Assembly: GCF_011074885.1 (NCBI RefSeq)
Contig: NC_054690.1
Location: 1,059,001-1,123,000 of the forward strand
Reading direction: 5' to 3'
Source of the DNA: Brettanomyces bruxellensis
Taxonomy: Eukaryota; Ascomycota; Pichiomycetes; Pichiales; Pichiaceae
DNA: 64,000 bases
Shown here piece by piece: positions 20,447-30,127 of the stretch (position 1 is the stretch's first letter; every line of letters begins with the position of its first letter). The notes below the pieces were generated by a model. The model ran no database searches and had not been told where the DNA came from. It was given only the letters and a program-made list of their open reading frames with translations. A program made the translations under genes and the position numbers.

Positions 20447-23194
20447 ATGGTTGTACCAAATTCGCTAGGTATGGCATTATCATCTTGCCGAGCTAGTAAT
20501 TCTTTGAGATCGAACTTTGCTTTGAAGTGTCTGGTCAGTGGTACACATTTGGTTCCTTGGGGATCTTCTGTGCGTGGTTTAAGCACTTTGTTTACTCAAG
20601 GAAAAAAAGCAAACCAAGTATGGGATGGCGCATCATGTTTTTTCTTCACAAATGATCGTTACTTTTCAAGCCCTATGACAAGGGAACGAACTGTTCAAAG
20701 GTTCAATATCAAAAGATATTTGCACAATGAAGCAGATAAGGGGAATGACGATCATAAAAGTGATCCTTCGAAATTTAATTCAGAGGGTCGAAGAGTATTC
20801 AGTGATGAAGAAGCAAAGCAATTGTATCAGAAATTGAAGGTCATCTGGTACGATAATTCACTTAATGAATATCACAAGAATCTAAAGATTACGGAGTTAT
20901 TTATTAACTATGGTATCGAAGGTGTAGCTTCGCCTTCTGCTTCTAAGGTCGTTAGTGTGATACTGTCAGATCCTGATAGCAAAAACCCCGGACAAAAATT
21001 TGAAAATGTTCAGAAGTTCCACCAAAATTTGGTGGATTTCTTTTTGATGCAACATCAGAATATCAAGCCTGCTAGAGATGAGAAATTCAACTCTTCTCAA
21101 AAGACATCTGGTGGAGATAAGAACAATGGTGGATTCAATAACAACATGAAGATGTTTAATGGACAGGTTAACTTTCAATGGTTTTTGATCTGGCTTTCTA
21201 CGGGTATCATTCTGTTGTATATGCTTGGTTCAGATTCGTTTGAAAAAGAGATTACTTGGCAAGATTTTCGAACCTCTCTTCTTGACAAAGGTTACGTTGA
21301 AAAGTTGATTGTGATCAATAGCAACAGGGTCCGTGTTGTTCTCAATGATAAGGGCAGGAGCCAACCAATGGGAGCAAATGCGGAATATTATTTCACGATA
21401 AGTTCTGTGAGAACTTTTGAGGAGCGTCTCAAGAAAGCTCAAGATGAAAATAAGGTGCCTGATAACGTGCGCATTCCTGTGAGCTATGTTCACAGCACTC
21501 CTATCGGGAAAACACTTTGGAGTTTGTTGCCGACTGTAATTCTTTTTGCTTTCATCTTCTGGTCAACTTCAAAGATTCTGAAGAGCGGACGTGGTCTGGG
21601 AGCAGGAATGTTTGGGAAACAGAAGAAGTTCAAAAAATTCAATGCGGAGAAAAATGTCAAAATCAGCTTCAGTGATGTCGCTGGTTGTGATGAGGCAAAG
21701 GAAGAAATTTTGGAATTTGTCAACTTCTTAAAGGATCCACAAAGATATGAAAGATTGGGAGCTAAAATACCACGTGGTGCCATATTATGCGGACCACCAG
21801 GTACGGGTAAAACGTTATTAGCACGTGCAACAGCAGGTGAAGCCAAGGTTCCGTTCTATTCTGTTTCAGGATCTGAATTTGTCGAAATGTTTGTCGGTGT
21901 TGGTGCTTCGAGAGTTCGTGAGTTATTCACCACGGCAAGAGAGAATGCTCCATCTATCGTTTTCGTTGATGAAATTGACGCTATTGGTAAGTCCAGATCT
22001 AAGGGTAAAGCATCTGGTGGAAATGATGAGCGTGAAAACACCTTGAACCAATTACTTGTTGAAATGGATGGATTTTCATCCAGTGATTATGTCGTGGTTC
22101 TTGCGGGAACTAATAGAGTCGATGTCCTAGATCCAGCATTGCTTAGACCAGGAAGATTTGACAGAAAGGTTTATCTTAGTAACCCAGAATTGGAAGGAAG
22201 AAAGGCTATTTTCGGCGTGCACATGAAGAAAATCAAGCTCTCTCCTGACTGTGATCTAGAAGATTTAAAGGGACGCTTGGCCACTCTTACTCCTGGATTC
22301 TCCGGAGCCGATATTGCTAATGTTTGCAATGAGGCCGCTTTAGGTGCGGCAAGACAAAATGAGGATTGTGTTAAACTTCATGACTTTGAGCAAGCCATTG
22401 AACGTGTTATAGCTGGATTGGAGAAGAAGAGTAAAGTCTTGTCGCCTGATGAAAAGAAGGTTGTCGCCTATCATGAGGCTGGACATGCGATTGTTGGTTG
22501 GTTCACAAAATATGCAGATCCTCTTCTAAAGGTTTCTATAGTTCCGAGAGGGCAGAGTGCTTTGGGTTATGCTCAATATCTTCCTCCGGACATTTATCTT
22601 TATTCAACAGATAAATTAATGGATCAAATGACTATGGCATTGGGAGGAAGAGTTAGTGAGGAGCTTCATTTTGATTCCGTCACGTCAGGTGCTTCGAACG
22701 ATTTTGAGAAGGTGACTAATATTGCTCAAAGAATGGTTATGGCGTGTGGTCTTTCCCCTAAAGTTGGTCTTATTTCTTACAACATTGATAGGGGTACAGA
22801 TATGACAAAACCATTTAGTGACAAAACCGCCGCTCTTATTGATTCTGAAGTCCATCGTATTGTTGATGAGTGCTATTCTAGATGTAAGAAACTTTTAAGT
22901 GAGAAGTCTAAGGAAGTTGAGCTTGTTGCTCAGTATTTATTAAAAAAGGAAGTGATTACGCGGGAAGATATGGTCAGATTGTTAGGCAAAAGACCATTTC
23001 CTGATCAAAATGATGCATTCGACAAATATATTAAAAGTAAAGAGGAGAGAGAATTGGAGAAAAAGGACGCTAATGGGAAGGATGGAAAAAATTCGGATTC
23101 TTCTCAACCCAAAGATAAAGGTCATACAGTGGAGAAGGGAAAAGAGGAAGATGATCATAAAAATGATAGCAATGAAGGTCCAAAAGATGACTAA
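20447..23194 (+). CDS. YTA12: Mitochondrial m-AAA protease subunit (Yta12-like)
   Basis: A 915-residue inner-membrane ATP-dependent metalloprotease that degrades and extracts membrane proteins and matures selected precursors. A long N-terminal presequence region is followed by a span near residues 245-262, an intermembrane-space domain and a second span near 357-373. The AAA domain has Walker A GPPGTGKT at 449-456 and Walker [10 protein letters not shown] near 505. Zinc motif HEAGH is at 676-680. The wording [32 protein letters not shown] and [17 protein letters not shown] is closer to Yta12 than to Afg3 as I remember them. A charged C-terminal tail of about 50 residues (Lys, Asp, Glu, Ser) is longer than in yeast. 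The family is certain, the paralogue likely. Confidence 0.85.
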   Translation: MVVPNSLGMALSSCRASNSLRSNFALKCLVSGTHLVPWGSSVRGLSTLFTQGKKANQVWDGASCFFFTNDRYFSSPMTRERTVQRFNIKRYLHNEADKGNDDHKSDPSKFNSEGRRVFSDEEAKQLYQKLKVIWYDNSLNEYHKNLKITELFINYGIEGVASPSASKVVSVILSDPDSKNPGQKFENVQKFHQNLVDFFLMQHQNIKPARDEKFNSSQKTSGGDKNNGGFNNNMKMFNGQVNFQWFLIWLSTGIILLYMLGSDSFEKEITWQDFRTSLLDKGYVEKLIVINSNRVRVVLNDKGRSQPMGANAEYYFTISSVRTFEERLKKAQDENKVPDNVRIPVSYVHSTPIGKTLWSLLPTVILFAFIFWSTSKILKSGRGLGAGMFGKQKKFKKFNAEKNVKISFSDVAGCDEAKEEILEFVNFLKDPQRYERLGAKIPRGAILCGPPGTGKTLLARATAGEAKVPFYSVSGSEFVEMFVGVGASRVRELFTTARENAPSIVFVDEIDAIGKSRSKGKASGGNDERENTLNQLLVEMDGFSSSDYVVVLAGTNRVDVLDPALLRPGRFDRKVYLSNPELEGRKAIFGVHMKKIKLSPDCDLEDLKGRLATLTPGFSGADIANVCNEAALGAARQNEDCVKLHDFEQAIERVIAGLEKKSKVLSPDEKKVVAYHEAGHAIVGWFTKYADPLLKVSIVPRGQSALGYAQYLPPDIYLYSTDKLMDQMTMALGGRVSEELHFDSVTSGASNDFEKVTNIAQRMVMACGLSPKVGLISYNIDRGTDMTKPFSDKTAALIDSEVHRIVDECYSRCKKLLSEKSKEVELVAQYLLKKEVITREDMVRLLGKRPFPDQNDAFDKYIKSKEERELEKKDANGKDGKNSDSSQPKDKGHTVEKGKEEDDHKNDSNEGPKDD

Positions 23195-23457
23195 ATTTTT
23201 ATTTAGTTATATGTGCAATGAAACTTTGCGCCAACTTGTTTATAGTTCATAATCCGGATGCATGATTAGCAACAAATATATAACATTCTTGTGTACTCCT
23301 TATGCGTAAAATTATATTATATGGAATAAAGTTTAAACAGATCCAAAGTTATGGATAATTAAATAATTTCCAGATAGCATACTTGAGTGTCTGTTCTGGA
23401 TATAAATAAGTTTGTAAGTGATATAAGATATCATTCACAAATAATACGGCAACTAAA
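23195..23457. other. Convergent 3' ends of YTA12 and SAM50
   Basis: A 263-bp AT-rich spacer expected to contain both poly(A) sites. No gene seen. Confidence 0.4.
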
Positions 23458-24894
23458 TTAAAAGTCGCCATACAAGGATACATTAAGTTCAATGCCGGGA
23501 TGAATATCGCCAACATCGGTCACGTCCAGTGGCCAATGATATCCGATATTACAATGAGCATAGTCGCCGACCTTGTATGTGATACCAGTTGAGGCTGTCG
23601 ATTTTAGATAGTTTATGTTCGTTTCTGGATTTATCAAGTCGTCCAAATTCTGGCAAAGCTTTGCACCGGATAAAGAAAAGTAAGTTCTAAGTGGACTTTT
23701 CTTAGAAGCAAATAGCAATCTGGTGTACAGCACAAAATTATACGAGAAATATGACCTACCACCAATAAATGAATGATTCAGGCCCAGGGTCCCATAACCC
23801 GGCATCGAAACATAAAACTTATCCATGAAATGAACAGTGTCTGACACTGATGGCCTTAAGTTTCTTATGTTTCCACAGCCTATTCCACACCCAAACGTTA
23901 TATTATCTTGAAGAAAGGATTTAAAAACTGCACCATTGAACTCGAGCTTCTCGAAATGATCTCCCTTGTCATTATTTGAACCTTGGGCACTCATAAATGG
24001 AAGGTCGGTATATTCCGCCCTTAAATTTGATTTAAATCCTTCTAGAGGAAAAGCACCTTCCGAAGCAGGAATGCAGTCAAGCCGACCAAAATTCAAATTC
24101 AAAATCAACGATTGCTTAAGGCTATCTCCTGCATAAGTTTTAACCTCGTCACTGGCTGAATCTGCAACATTTAGAATCGACCGTTTTGCAAAATTCAAGC
24201 CTCCAAAAAATGAGCAGTCGATCCCACTCGGATTTGATAATGGATGCCTTTCAAAGCCAAATTGTGCACTTCCGATAACCTGATTTTTCGATTGGAACCT
24301 GGAAACCGTTCCATTCCGGGCAGAAAAATTGGCAACAATTTTATTAATAGGATTAGCCATTGGAATTTTAAATGTACCCAAAATTGTTTGACCCTTTTCA
24401 GCATCAAGTTTATTAACTGTTGCAGCTAAATGGGTGTAGTTTGCAATTCCAGATGTATTTCTGTTCGTGTATGTTAGCGAAAGTAAATGACCATAAATGC
24501 TATCATGTACAGAGCCAAATTGGACTGATTTTAATCGATAATGAACTAGATTCACAAATGCTTTTAAATTCATTGGTACTTCTGTGGACAACATAGAATG
24601 TGTAGGTTGTTTATAATCCAAATCCTTGTCTATTAGAATATCAACATTTTGAAAGCAATCGGTGCCCCAAAAGAAAGAGGCCGACTTTTGTGCATCAGTG
24701 ATCAAATCGCCAATTGTTGAATCAGAGGTTCTGAGTAGCGGTGCAAGGCCTTTCTGTAGGAATTTGTCGGAAAACTTATCTGCACCAGTGACATGTATAC
24801 TTGTTAAATTAACTTCTTGACTCGATTTATTAGATTGTGCATCAGAGAGCTCAATTATGGAATGTTTATCGAAGGAATCACTCATATTTTCCAA
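23458..24894 (-). CDS. SAM50: SAM complex β-barrel core Sam50 (Omp85 family)
   Basis: A 478-residue protein, close to yeast Sam50 (484). An N-terminal POTRA-like region (VNLTSIHVTGADKFSDKFLQ) is followed by a 16-strand barrel. The last strand GIELNVSLYGDF has the alternating hydrophobic pattern and aromatic end of a β-signal. Sam50 folds β-barrel proteins into the mitochondrial outer membrane. The start Met lies four residues before a second Met (MENM), and either could be used. It sits beside YTA12 and near TOM20, so three mitochondrial biogenesis genes cluster within 8 kb, though each has its own promoter. Confidence 0.93.
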   Translation of the reverse strand: MENMSDSFDKHSIIELSDAQSNKSSQEVNLTSIHVTGADKFSDKFLQKGLAPLLRTSDSTIGDLITDAQKSASFFWGTDCFQNVDILIDKDLDYKQPTHSMLSTEVPMNLKAFVNLVHYRLKSVQFGSVHDSIYGHLLSLTYTNRNTSGIANYTHLAATVNKLDAEKGQTILGTFKIPMANPINKIVANFSARNGTVSRFQSKNQVIGSAQFGFERHPLSNPSGIDCSFFGGLNFAKRSILNVADSASDEVKTYAGDSLKQSLILNLNFGRLDCIPASEGAFPLEGFKSNLRAEYTDLPFMSAQGSNNDKGDHFEKLEFNGAVFKSFLQDNITFGCGIGCGNIRNLRPSVSDTVHFMDKFYVSMPGYGTLGLNHSFIGGRSYFSYNFVLYTRLLFASKKSPLRTYFSLSGAKLCQNLDDLINPETNINYLKSTASTGITYKVGDYAHCNIGYHWPLDVTDVGDIHPGIELNVSLYGDF

Positions 24895-25790
24895 AAAGAA
24901 TTATTTTAGTTGATAAGTTAAAGGTTAATAAATTAAAAGTCTTCGATAATTGAGAATAGTACAAGCTTTTGCTGCAAATAAGAAACTGCAATAACGATGG
25001 ATTGACATGAAGTTTAGATGTAGGATGATGTAGACTGCTATCATTTTTATCAAAAGTAAATCGCACTATAATATCAAAAAAAAAAGGTAAAAAAATAAGG
25101 AGCTTCCTTAATTAAGGATGCGTCACAGAATCGGTTTAAGTGATTCCTAAGAGATCGAAAGCTTCATAAGCCAAAATAATCTATAAATATATTTCTTTGA
25201 ATATTGGAAGCTTTATGAGCTATATTTTACGTACATCCAGGAGGAGACAATACCGGTAATACTCAATAGGCTTACATATTTGAAGTCGTTTTGGGGCAAT
25301 TTTTACAATTCATTTCAGACCTGCCGAATACTAGCTTTTCTTTTACGCATCTTCATAATTTTATAGATAGGGTTCGTTCTGTTACTATCATGGTATAAAT
25401 TAGATTCTTACAAGTGGTTCCAAAGTGCTTTGGATTCTAGCAAACGTCCGAAGTTAATGTTTCTTAATGAATGATTTGTATGAATGATACTTATGATTAA
25501 AATCGAAAGTTAGCTAATTCAGATGTTGTCTGTAATTACCTTCAAATTGAATTACATCTTTGTTATTAGATTGATCACCACAAAAGCAATATACTCAGTG
25601 ATATCGGAGAGAAGAGTTTTTATTCCGAATCCTTTTTCTTACCTTAAAAAGGAAGATGTGATTGGAAATCAAAAAATACGTAACCTATTAAGAGACAGCC
25701 CTTATACAAATTATCCATTACTGCGAGACTTATAAAAATGTATATATCTAATGGCATACAATTATAATTTCCTTACACTAGGTCATATTT

Positions 25791-25946
25791 TTATTTGACC
25801 GACACGCTTCCTTGTTTTGAAATATCTGAACTAGTATGCTCTTTTAGCTTACCAAATACCTTGGTAGTGACAGCTTCTGGAAAAATATTAGCCAACAGAT
25901 CCTTTGTGCTAACGTGTTTAATAATGAAATATTTTCTTTTGCCCTT
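25791..25946 (-). pseudogene. Short protein-like segment without a start codon
   Basis: The minus strand reads KGKRKYFIIKHVSTKDLLANIF and on to HTSSDISKQGSVSVK before TAA at 25791-25793. It has no ATG and begins just after an in-frame TAG that is part of a CTTTAG, a possible 3' splice site. A second frame upstream (LVITVRAKRDIICYSLALEGQKK) would join it if one A of an A4 run were removed. This suggests a small gene with an indel, a terminal exon, or a relic. I do not recognise the sequence. Confidence 0.22.
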
Positions 25947-26126
25947 CTAAAGCCAGTGAGTAACATATAATGTCTCTCTTTGCTCTCACAGTTATAACCA
26001 ATTTGAAGGGAAGCAGATAACATTAATAAATACTGCCGGGTAATGAATTTGGTATTTAAAATTCTAAAGCAAGAGCACGATAATAATAAACAAAATGAAG
26101 TAAGTAGGGCCTTTTTATTAAAATTT

Positions 26127-26726
26127 GTGTTACCAGATTAGTATAGTGTTTCGATATTTATTGTAGTTCATAACTTGTACATAAGATTTAGTGTGGACAC
26201 AAGAGAATATCTAAGCTTTATATAGTTGTCATTCTTCTTCCTACACGACAACTTAGACAGTGGGTCTTATGCTACTTATAAGGTTATTGTTTTATCTTCC
26301 TGTCGGAACCTATAAGTTATAATAATGTTATGTATGTTAATAACGCATAAAGGTTCAACTGGTATTTGATTTATAATATGTGAATCAAATTAATGTTCAG
26401 ACAGATATAAGAAATAAATTTCTCCCTAATCTACTTTCGGCTAAGGATGACCTATTCCACTTCTGCGGAAAAATATCTCTTATGTGTATATACTACTTTT
26501 TCCTTATATACTATGTATCTCTTAGAAGGGATGACGACTTTTGTCAAAACAATGAAGCTCTAAAACAATTGAGTTCAAGTAAGGAAAGATGGTATTGTTA
26601 TATCATCTGACTAATATGAGAACTACATCTATATAAGGTGAATATATTTCCTTTTGTATATCATTATACATACTCCCTATTACATACTACAATAAATATC
26701 GAAACACTATATAAGTCTGGTAACAC
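26127..26726. mobile_element. 600-bp AT-rich segment bounded by a 40-bp inverted repeat
   Basis: GTGTTACCAGA...ATTTATTGTAG at 26127-26166 matches the reverse complement of 26687-26726 at 37 of 40 positions. The arms start TGTTACC and end GGTAACA, as in many LTR or terminal-repeat elements. There is no long frame inside, so it resembles a non-autonomous element or a solo repeat. I could not find a clear target-site duplication, since the flanks read AATTT and TAACT. The mobile identity is inference; the inverted repeat is seen directly. Confidence 0.45.
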
Positions 26727-26774
26727 TAACTTTAACAACTTTATTGTGTAATTTGCAATACATATTCATATAAG

Positions 26775-26990
26775 AAATCCATCTTGAAGTGAACCTTCGG
26801 CTGAAACCAAGAGTAACCTTCGGGTTCTCACTGGATTACAAACGTGTTCTTAAGGACCCTATTTTGTTATGGGGTCATTCTATGCAACAGAAGTCTTTTC
26901 TATATCCGAACTATGTGGCCAATTTCGTTCATAACCTTGGGCATCTGCGCGCTCGGTAGTGCTACGGCCCAGAGATATGTGAGTAATTAA
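26775..26990. ncRNA. Candidate structured non-coding RNA block
   Basis: Within an AT-rich tract this stretch has several pairable parts: AATCCA/TGGATT enclosing GTGAACC/GGGTTCTCAC (26776-26838), GGACCC/GGGGTC (about 26855-26876) and GGCC/GGCC enclosing a GC-rich loop region (about 26917-26969). The first hairpin is followed at once by ACA. No known snRNA, SRP, RNase P or U3 motif is recognised. Strand and ends are unknown. Confidence 0.25.
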
Positions 26991-27121
26991 GCAGATACAA
27001 ATGTCATACGGGATTTATATACTCTGACATATATACTCTGACAGCTTTATTATTAATTTTAATTTTCAAGTTACCTGCTTTTTTAAGGATTTAAAAAACT
27101 TCACGATATGGGCAAATTTCG

Positions 27122-27233
27122 CGAGCAAGATGTGTCCCTTCGGGGACATTTAGTCAATCGAAAAAATACAGAGAAGATCAGCATGGCCCCTGCATAAGGA
27201 TGACACGCTTTACAAAGAGATCTTACTTACTTT
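27122..27233 (+). ncRNA. SNR6: U6 spliceosomal snRNA
   Basis: Conserved core blocks of U6 are present. The ACAGAGA box that pairs with the 5' splice site is at 27168-27174, and the catalytic AGC triad at 27180-27182. CCCCTGCATAAGGATGACACG forms the internal stem-loop region, then TTTACAAAGAGATC and a T9 RNA polymerase III terminator at 27231-27239. A 5' hairpin TGTCCC-TTCG-GGGACA with a UUCG tetraloop is at 27133-27148. The 5' end is set by analogy with yeast U6, where ACAGAGA begins at nucleotide 47; it could be a few bases off. It has its own intergenic region between SAM50 and TOM20. Confidence 0.95.
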
Positions 27234-27649
27234 TTTTTTAAAGACGTTCAAGACAGAGACATTTCCTCGCTGCACACAGTGATATAAAGCAAGTTCGACC
27301 TCGCATTACATCTTATTAATAATTGTGACTTTACAGAATATCTATTTAGCATAGTTCGAGTACTGCTGCGGGAAGTTTTCAGCGTTCAATATCATTATGA
27401 TCAAAACTTACGTCCTTAAAATAAACAAAATACAATGTATATTATTTTTGATATATACAGGCCAGATAAGAACAACTGTCTTATGATGAAAAGCAACAAT
27501 AAAAAAAAAGGTAAATGCGTTGAAAATAGGGAACGACGTAAAAGAAAAGCCCATATCGAAATTGTCATAGTATAGAATTAGCAGATTTTAAAGCACGCAT
27601 ATACCTATGACTAAACCCTAAACATTATATCTATTGTTGAGTAAAAATT
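27234..27649. other. Intergenic U6-TOM20
   Basis: Apart from the U6 terminator and the possible B-block near its start, this 416-bp AT-rich stretch shows nothing I recognise. Confidence 0.35.
27292..27302 (+). promoter_or_regulatory. Possible extragenic B-block for U6 transcription
   Basis: AGTTCGACCTC resembles the TFIIIC B-block core GGTTCGANTCC and lies about 55 bp beyond the U6 terminator. In S. cerevisiae the U6 B-block is also downstream of the terminator, though farther away. The match is partial. Confidence 0.35.
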
Positions 27650-28177
27650 TTACTCAACAGTCTTTTCAGCATCTAAAGAGCCAACTGAATCACCTAAAAT
27701 GTTAACAACACTTTTTGGAGGCTGAATTGCTGTTAACTTCATGACAAGTTCATAGATCTGAGGAGGCAATGTCCTCTGATAGATATCCAAAATTCCTGTA
27801 GGATTTGGATAAACAGCCAATCCTTTGTAGAAATATATGGCTGCATCGATTTCCTTACCAGGAATAGCACCCAACTTTTCACCTGTACTCACTTGCTCAA
27901 GGAAATATGGCTCTTTCTCTTGAAGAGTAGTAGGAAGAGGGCTTGCAGCTAACGACTCATTCAACTTCTTCTTCAAAACCTCAAACAGTTTGGTTTTCTC
28001 CTCTTCAGCTTGCATCTTAGCCTTCTTTTGAGCTTTTCTTTTCTTATGGTTAATGCTTTTTCTGAACTCAGGGTTGTGTCTTCTTTCATAATCAAAGTAA
28101 ACACAGTAAGATAGTGCAGCAGCAGCAACACCGACAAAGGTCCAGCCAATGATTTTTGATTGAGATGGTGAGGACAT
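27650..28177 (-). CDS. TOM20: Mitochondrial outer-membrane import receptor Tom20
   Basis: A 175-residue protein with one N-terminal span (IIGWTFVGVAAAALSYCVYF, about residues 9-28) followed by a basic stretch (YERRHNPEFRKSINHKKRK). A helical linker and the single TPR-like receptor domain follow (GKEIDAAIYFYKGLAVYPNP, IYQRTLPPQIYELV). Yeast Tom20 is 183 residues. It binds presequences in the cytosol and hands them to the TOM channel. The C-terminus ends in an acidic segment. It is divergent from SLX9. Confidence 0.95.
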   Translation of the reverse strand: MSSPSQSKIIGWTFVGVAAAALSYCVYFDYERRHNPEFRKSINHKKRKAQKKAKMQAEEEKTKLFEVLKKKLNESLAASPLPTTLQEKEPYFLEQVSTGEKLGAIPGKEIDAAIYFYKGLAVYPNPTGILDIYQRTLPPQIYELVMKLTAIQPPKSVVNILGDSVGSLDAEKTVE

Positions 28178-28658
28178 TGCTTCGGTAATAAAATAGCTTT
28201 ATAAGTGTGTCAGAAAGTTCCGAATAAGAAAAGCGTTGATATGTATTAAGTTCTATAAATTTTAACCAAAAAGTTTATATGCACTTAATTTAAAGGCAAT
28301 ATGGATCTGAGTACCTATGATATATGAGTCAATTATATTCTCAAATCGATATTAAACATAAAAAAGATGGCTTGTAATCTTAGACGGACATGTGTCTGGC
28401 TTAAATTATGTAAACAAATTCGATGTTTCTTTCAAGGAAAAAAATGATCTCCCCCTATTTTTTTTCATCGAAGAGAAAGGGGAGAAAAATTTTAGGCTTT
28501 GTGAAAGTGTACGGATGCCTGCAAATGTTGAGATGAGCGCCTGCAAAGAAAACCTTCACTAACTACGCAGAAAAAGCCAAGAGATTCAGGTTGAAAGTAA
28601 AACCAGAAGATTGTGAAATAGAAAAGTTGGATCTTTACTTAACTGCAGAAGTTTCACG
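28178..28658. other. Divergent upstream region of TOM20 and SLX9
   Basis: A 480-bp AT-rich region. No gene or strong motif recognised. Confidence 0.4.
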
Positions 28659-29240
28659 ATGGCGATTAAAAAAAGAACTTCATTGCGTTCAAAAGCTAGG
28701 AAAAGAAATGTGGCGGACAAAGTTCAGGGACATAGTAGAATAGCTAAAAAAGAAAGGGAAATTAAATCTAAAGATGCTCTTTTACTCAAACTCAAGATTC
28801 AAAAAGGGGCAAAAAGTTCAGCCGTTCAGCCGAAATCAAAGAATTTGGATCCCCACCAACCAGGAATATCCAAAAGTGCGGTGAGAAGAAGAAAGAGGAA
28901 GTTAAAAGAACAGCTTACAGCAAAATTGAGTGATCTTAAGTCTGTTTTAGACGAGACAGTGGAGGCAGAAAAAATACAGAAAGGCATAATTTCTGGAGAT
29001 ATAACTGCTGGAGAGAAAGAAGGTCTCGAGGCCGTTAGCAGGAGGAAGTTGGATCATAGACCAAATCCAACCACTGTTAGGGGATCAGCTTTAGTGGAAA
29101 AAAGCGAAATCCGTAGATTTAAAGCAATTCTAAAGGAAGAGAATTTCAAAAAGAGCCCATTCGCATCATTGCGTACATCTATAATGAATAATATCAGCAG
29201 GTCAGAAAATGAAGGGAAGAGAAAAAGCTACGAACTGTAA
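28659..29240 (+). CDS. SLX9: Ribosome biogenesis factor Slx9
   Basis: A 193-residue basic protein. The N-terminus is Lys/Arg-rich (KKRTSLRSKARKRN), the centre has SKSAVRRRKRKLKEQL, and the C-terminus has the family block GSALVEKSEIRRFKAILKEE followed by FKKSPFASLRTSI. Slx9 binds pre-40S particles in the nucleolus and supports cleavage in ITS1 and nuclear export. Yeast Slx9 is 210 residues. The start Met is the first in the frame. Confidence 0.85.
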   Translation: MAIKKRTSLRSKARKRNVADKVQGHSRIAKKEREIKSKDALLLKLKIQKGAKSSAVQPKSKNLDPHQPGISKSAVRRRKRKLKEQLTAKLSDLKSVLDETVEAEKIQKGIISGDITAGEKEGLEAVSRRKLDHRPNPTTVRGSALVEKSEIRRFKAILKEENFKKSPFASLRTSIMNNISRSENEGKRKSYEL

Positions 29241-29464
29241 GCATTCAACGGTAGAGCAGAAATAATACAAGGAATACCACAAAAATGAAATAAATAGATA
29301 ATCTTGAATAAATAATAACATGCGGAACACACCGAAGGGAAAGTTGCCACCCAGGGTACTTTGAAAGGCTGTATAAAACAGCGCGACGGTTAATGTAAGA
29401 AGAGGCTAATCCAGACCAGGCCAAACAATTTAGGAAAAAAGGACTGACTGTTCAAGGGTACAAC

Positions 29465-30127
29465 TCAATACGAACGGTACCACATTCTGCTTGTAGTTTC
29501 ATCCATCATCTTTTTTTGAAGCATGAAAATTCCATACATCAATGCTTCTGAAGATGGCGGACAACCCGGAACATAAACATCAACTGGAATAAGTCTGTCG
29601 ACACCACGAACAACAGAATAACTGTAATGGTAGTAACCACCACCATTTGCACATGAACCCATTGAAATGACCCATCTTGGGTATGCCATTTGATCGTAAA
29701 CTTGTCGAAGTGCAGGTGCCATTTTATTTGTAACAGTACCAGCGACAATAACTATATCGGACTGACGAGGTGAAGCTCTGAAAATAATACCCAATCTATC
29801 TTGGTCATAACGTGGAGCAGACACATGCATCATCTCAACAGCACAGCATGCCAAACCAAATGTAGCGGGCCAAAAAGACGATTTTCTCGACCACTGTTTC
29901 ACCTTATCCCAGGATGTAAGAACATAATCTAACGTACCAGAGAGAGGTCTTTCTGAAAGTACTGGTTGATCTGTAGGAAGCTTATGTGGAACTAAATTGA
30001 CCTGCACATTTTGGGATGTTGAAAACAGACGAAGTGATGTCACACTGATCGCACTCCTTGAAGGAAGATGTGCAATCACTTTCGCTGAATTGAGAGAAGT
30101 TTTAACCACAGTCGCAAACATTCCCAA
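29465..30127 (-). CDS. Complex I Fe-S subunit, NDUFS7/PSST type
   Basis: A 220-residue nuclear-encoded subunit of NADH:ubiquinone oxidoreductase. The first 40 residues are basic and Ser-rich with RLFSTS, a likely matrix presequence. The N2 cluster ligands are visible: Cys94 and Cys95 ([11 protein letters not shown]), Cys159 ([10 protein letters not shown]) and Cys189 (VPGCPP). The block [11 protein letters not shown] is a quinone-site hallmark. The gene is absent from the Saccharomyces clade, so it is a clear taxonomic marker. It converges with SLX9, with about 220 bp between stops. Confidence 0.97.
   Translation of the reverse strand: MGMFATVVKTSLNSAKVIAHLPSRSAISVTSLRLFSTSQNVQVNLVPHKLPTDQPVLSERPLSGTLDYVLTSWDKVKQWSRKSSFWPATFGLACCAVEMMHVSAPRYDQDRLGIIFRASPRQSDIVIVAGTVTNKMAPALRQVYDQMAYPRWVISMGSCANGGGYYHYSYSVVRGVDRLIPVDVYVPGCPPSSEALMYGIFMLQKKMMDETTSRMWYRSY

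Larger units (their letters stand above)
24895..27110. other. 2.2-kb gene-poor tract between SAM50 and U6
   Basis: AT-rich region without a full-length gene. It contains a possible coding remnant (25791-25946, minus), a 600-bp segment bounded by a 40-bp inverted repeat, a more GC-rich structured block (26775-26990), and a 14-bp tandem duplication. These are listed separately. It could be a site of element insertion or a non-coding RNA locus. Confidence 0.5.

Noticed and set aside
26940..26975. tRNA gene in the GC-rich block
   Set aside because: No cloverleaf, no GTTCGANTCC B-box and no anticodon arm could be formed.
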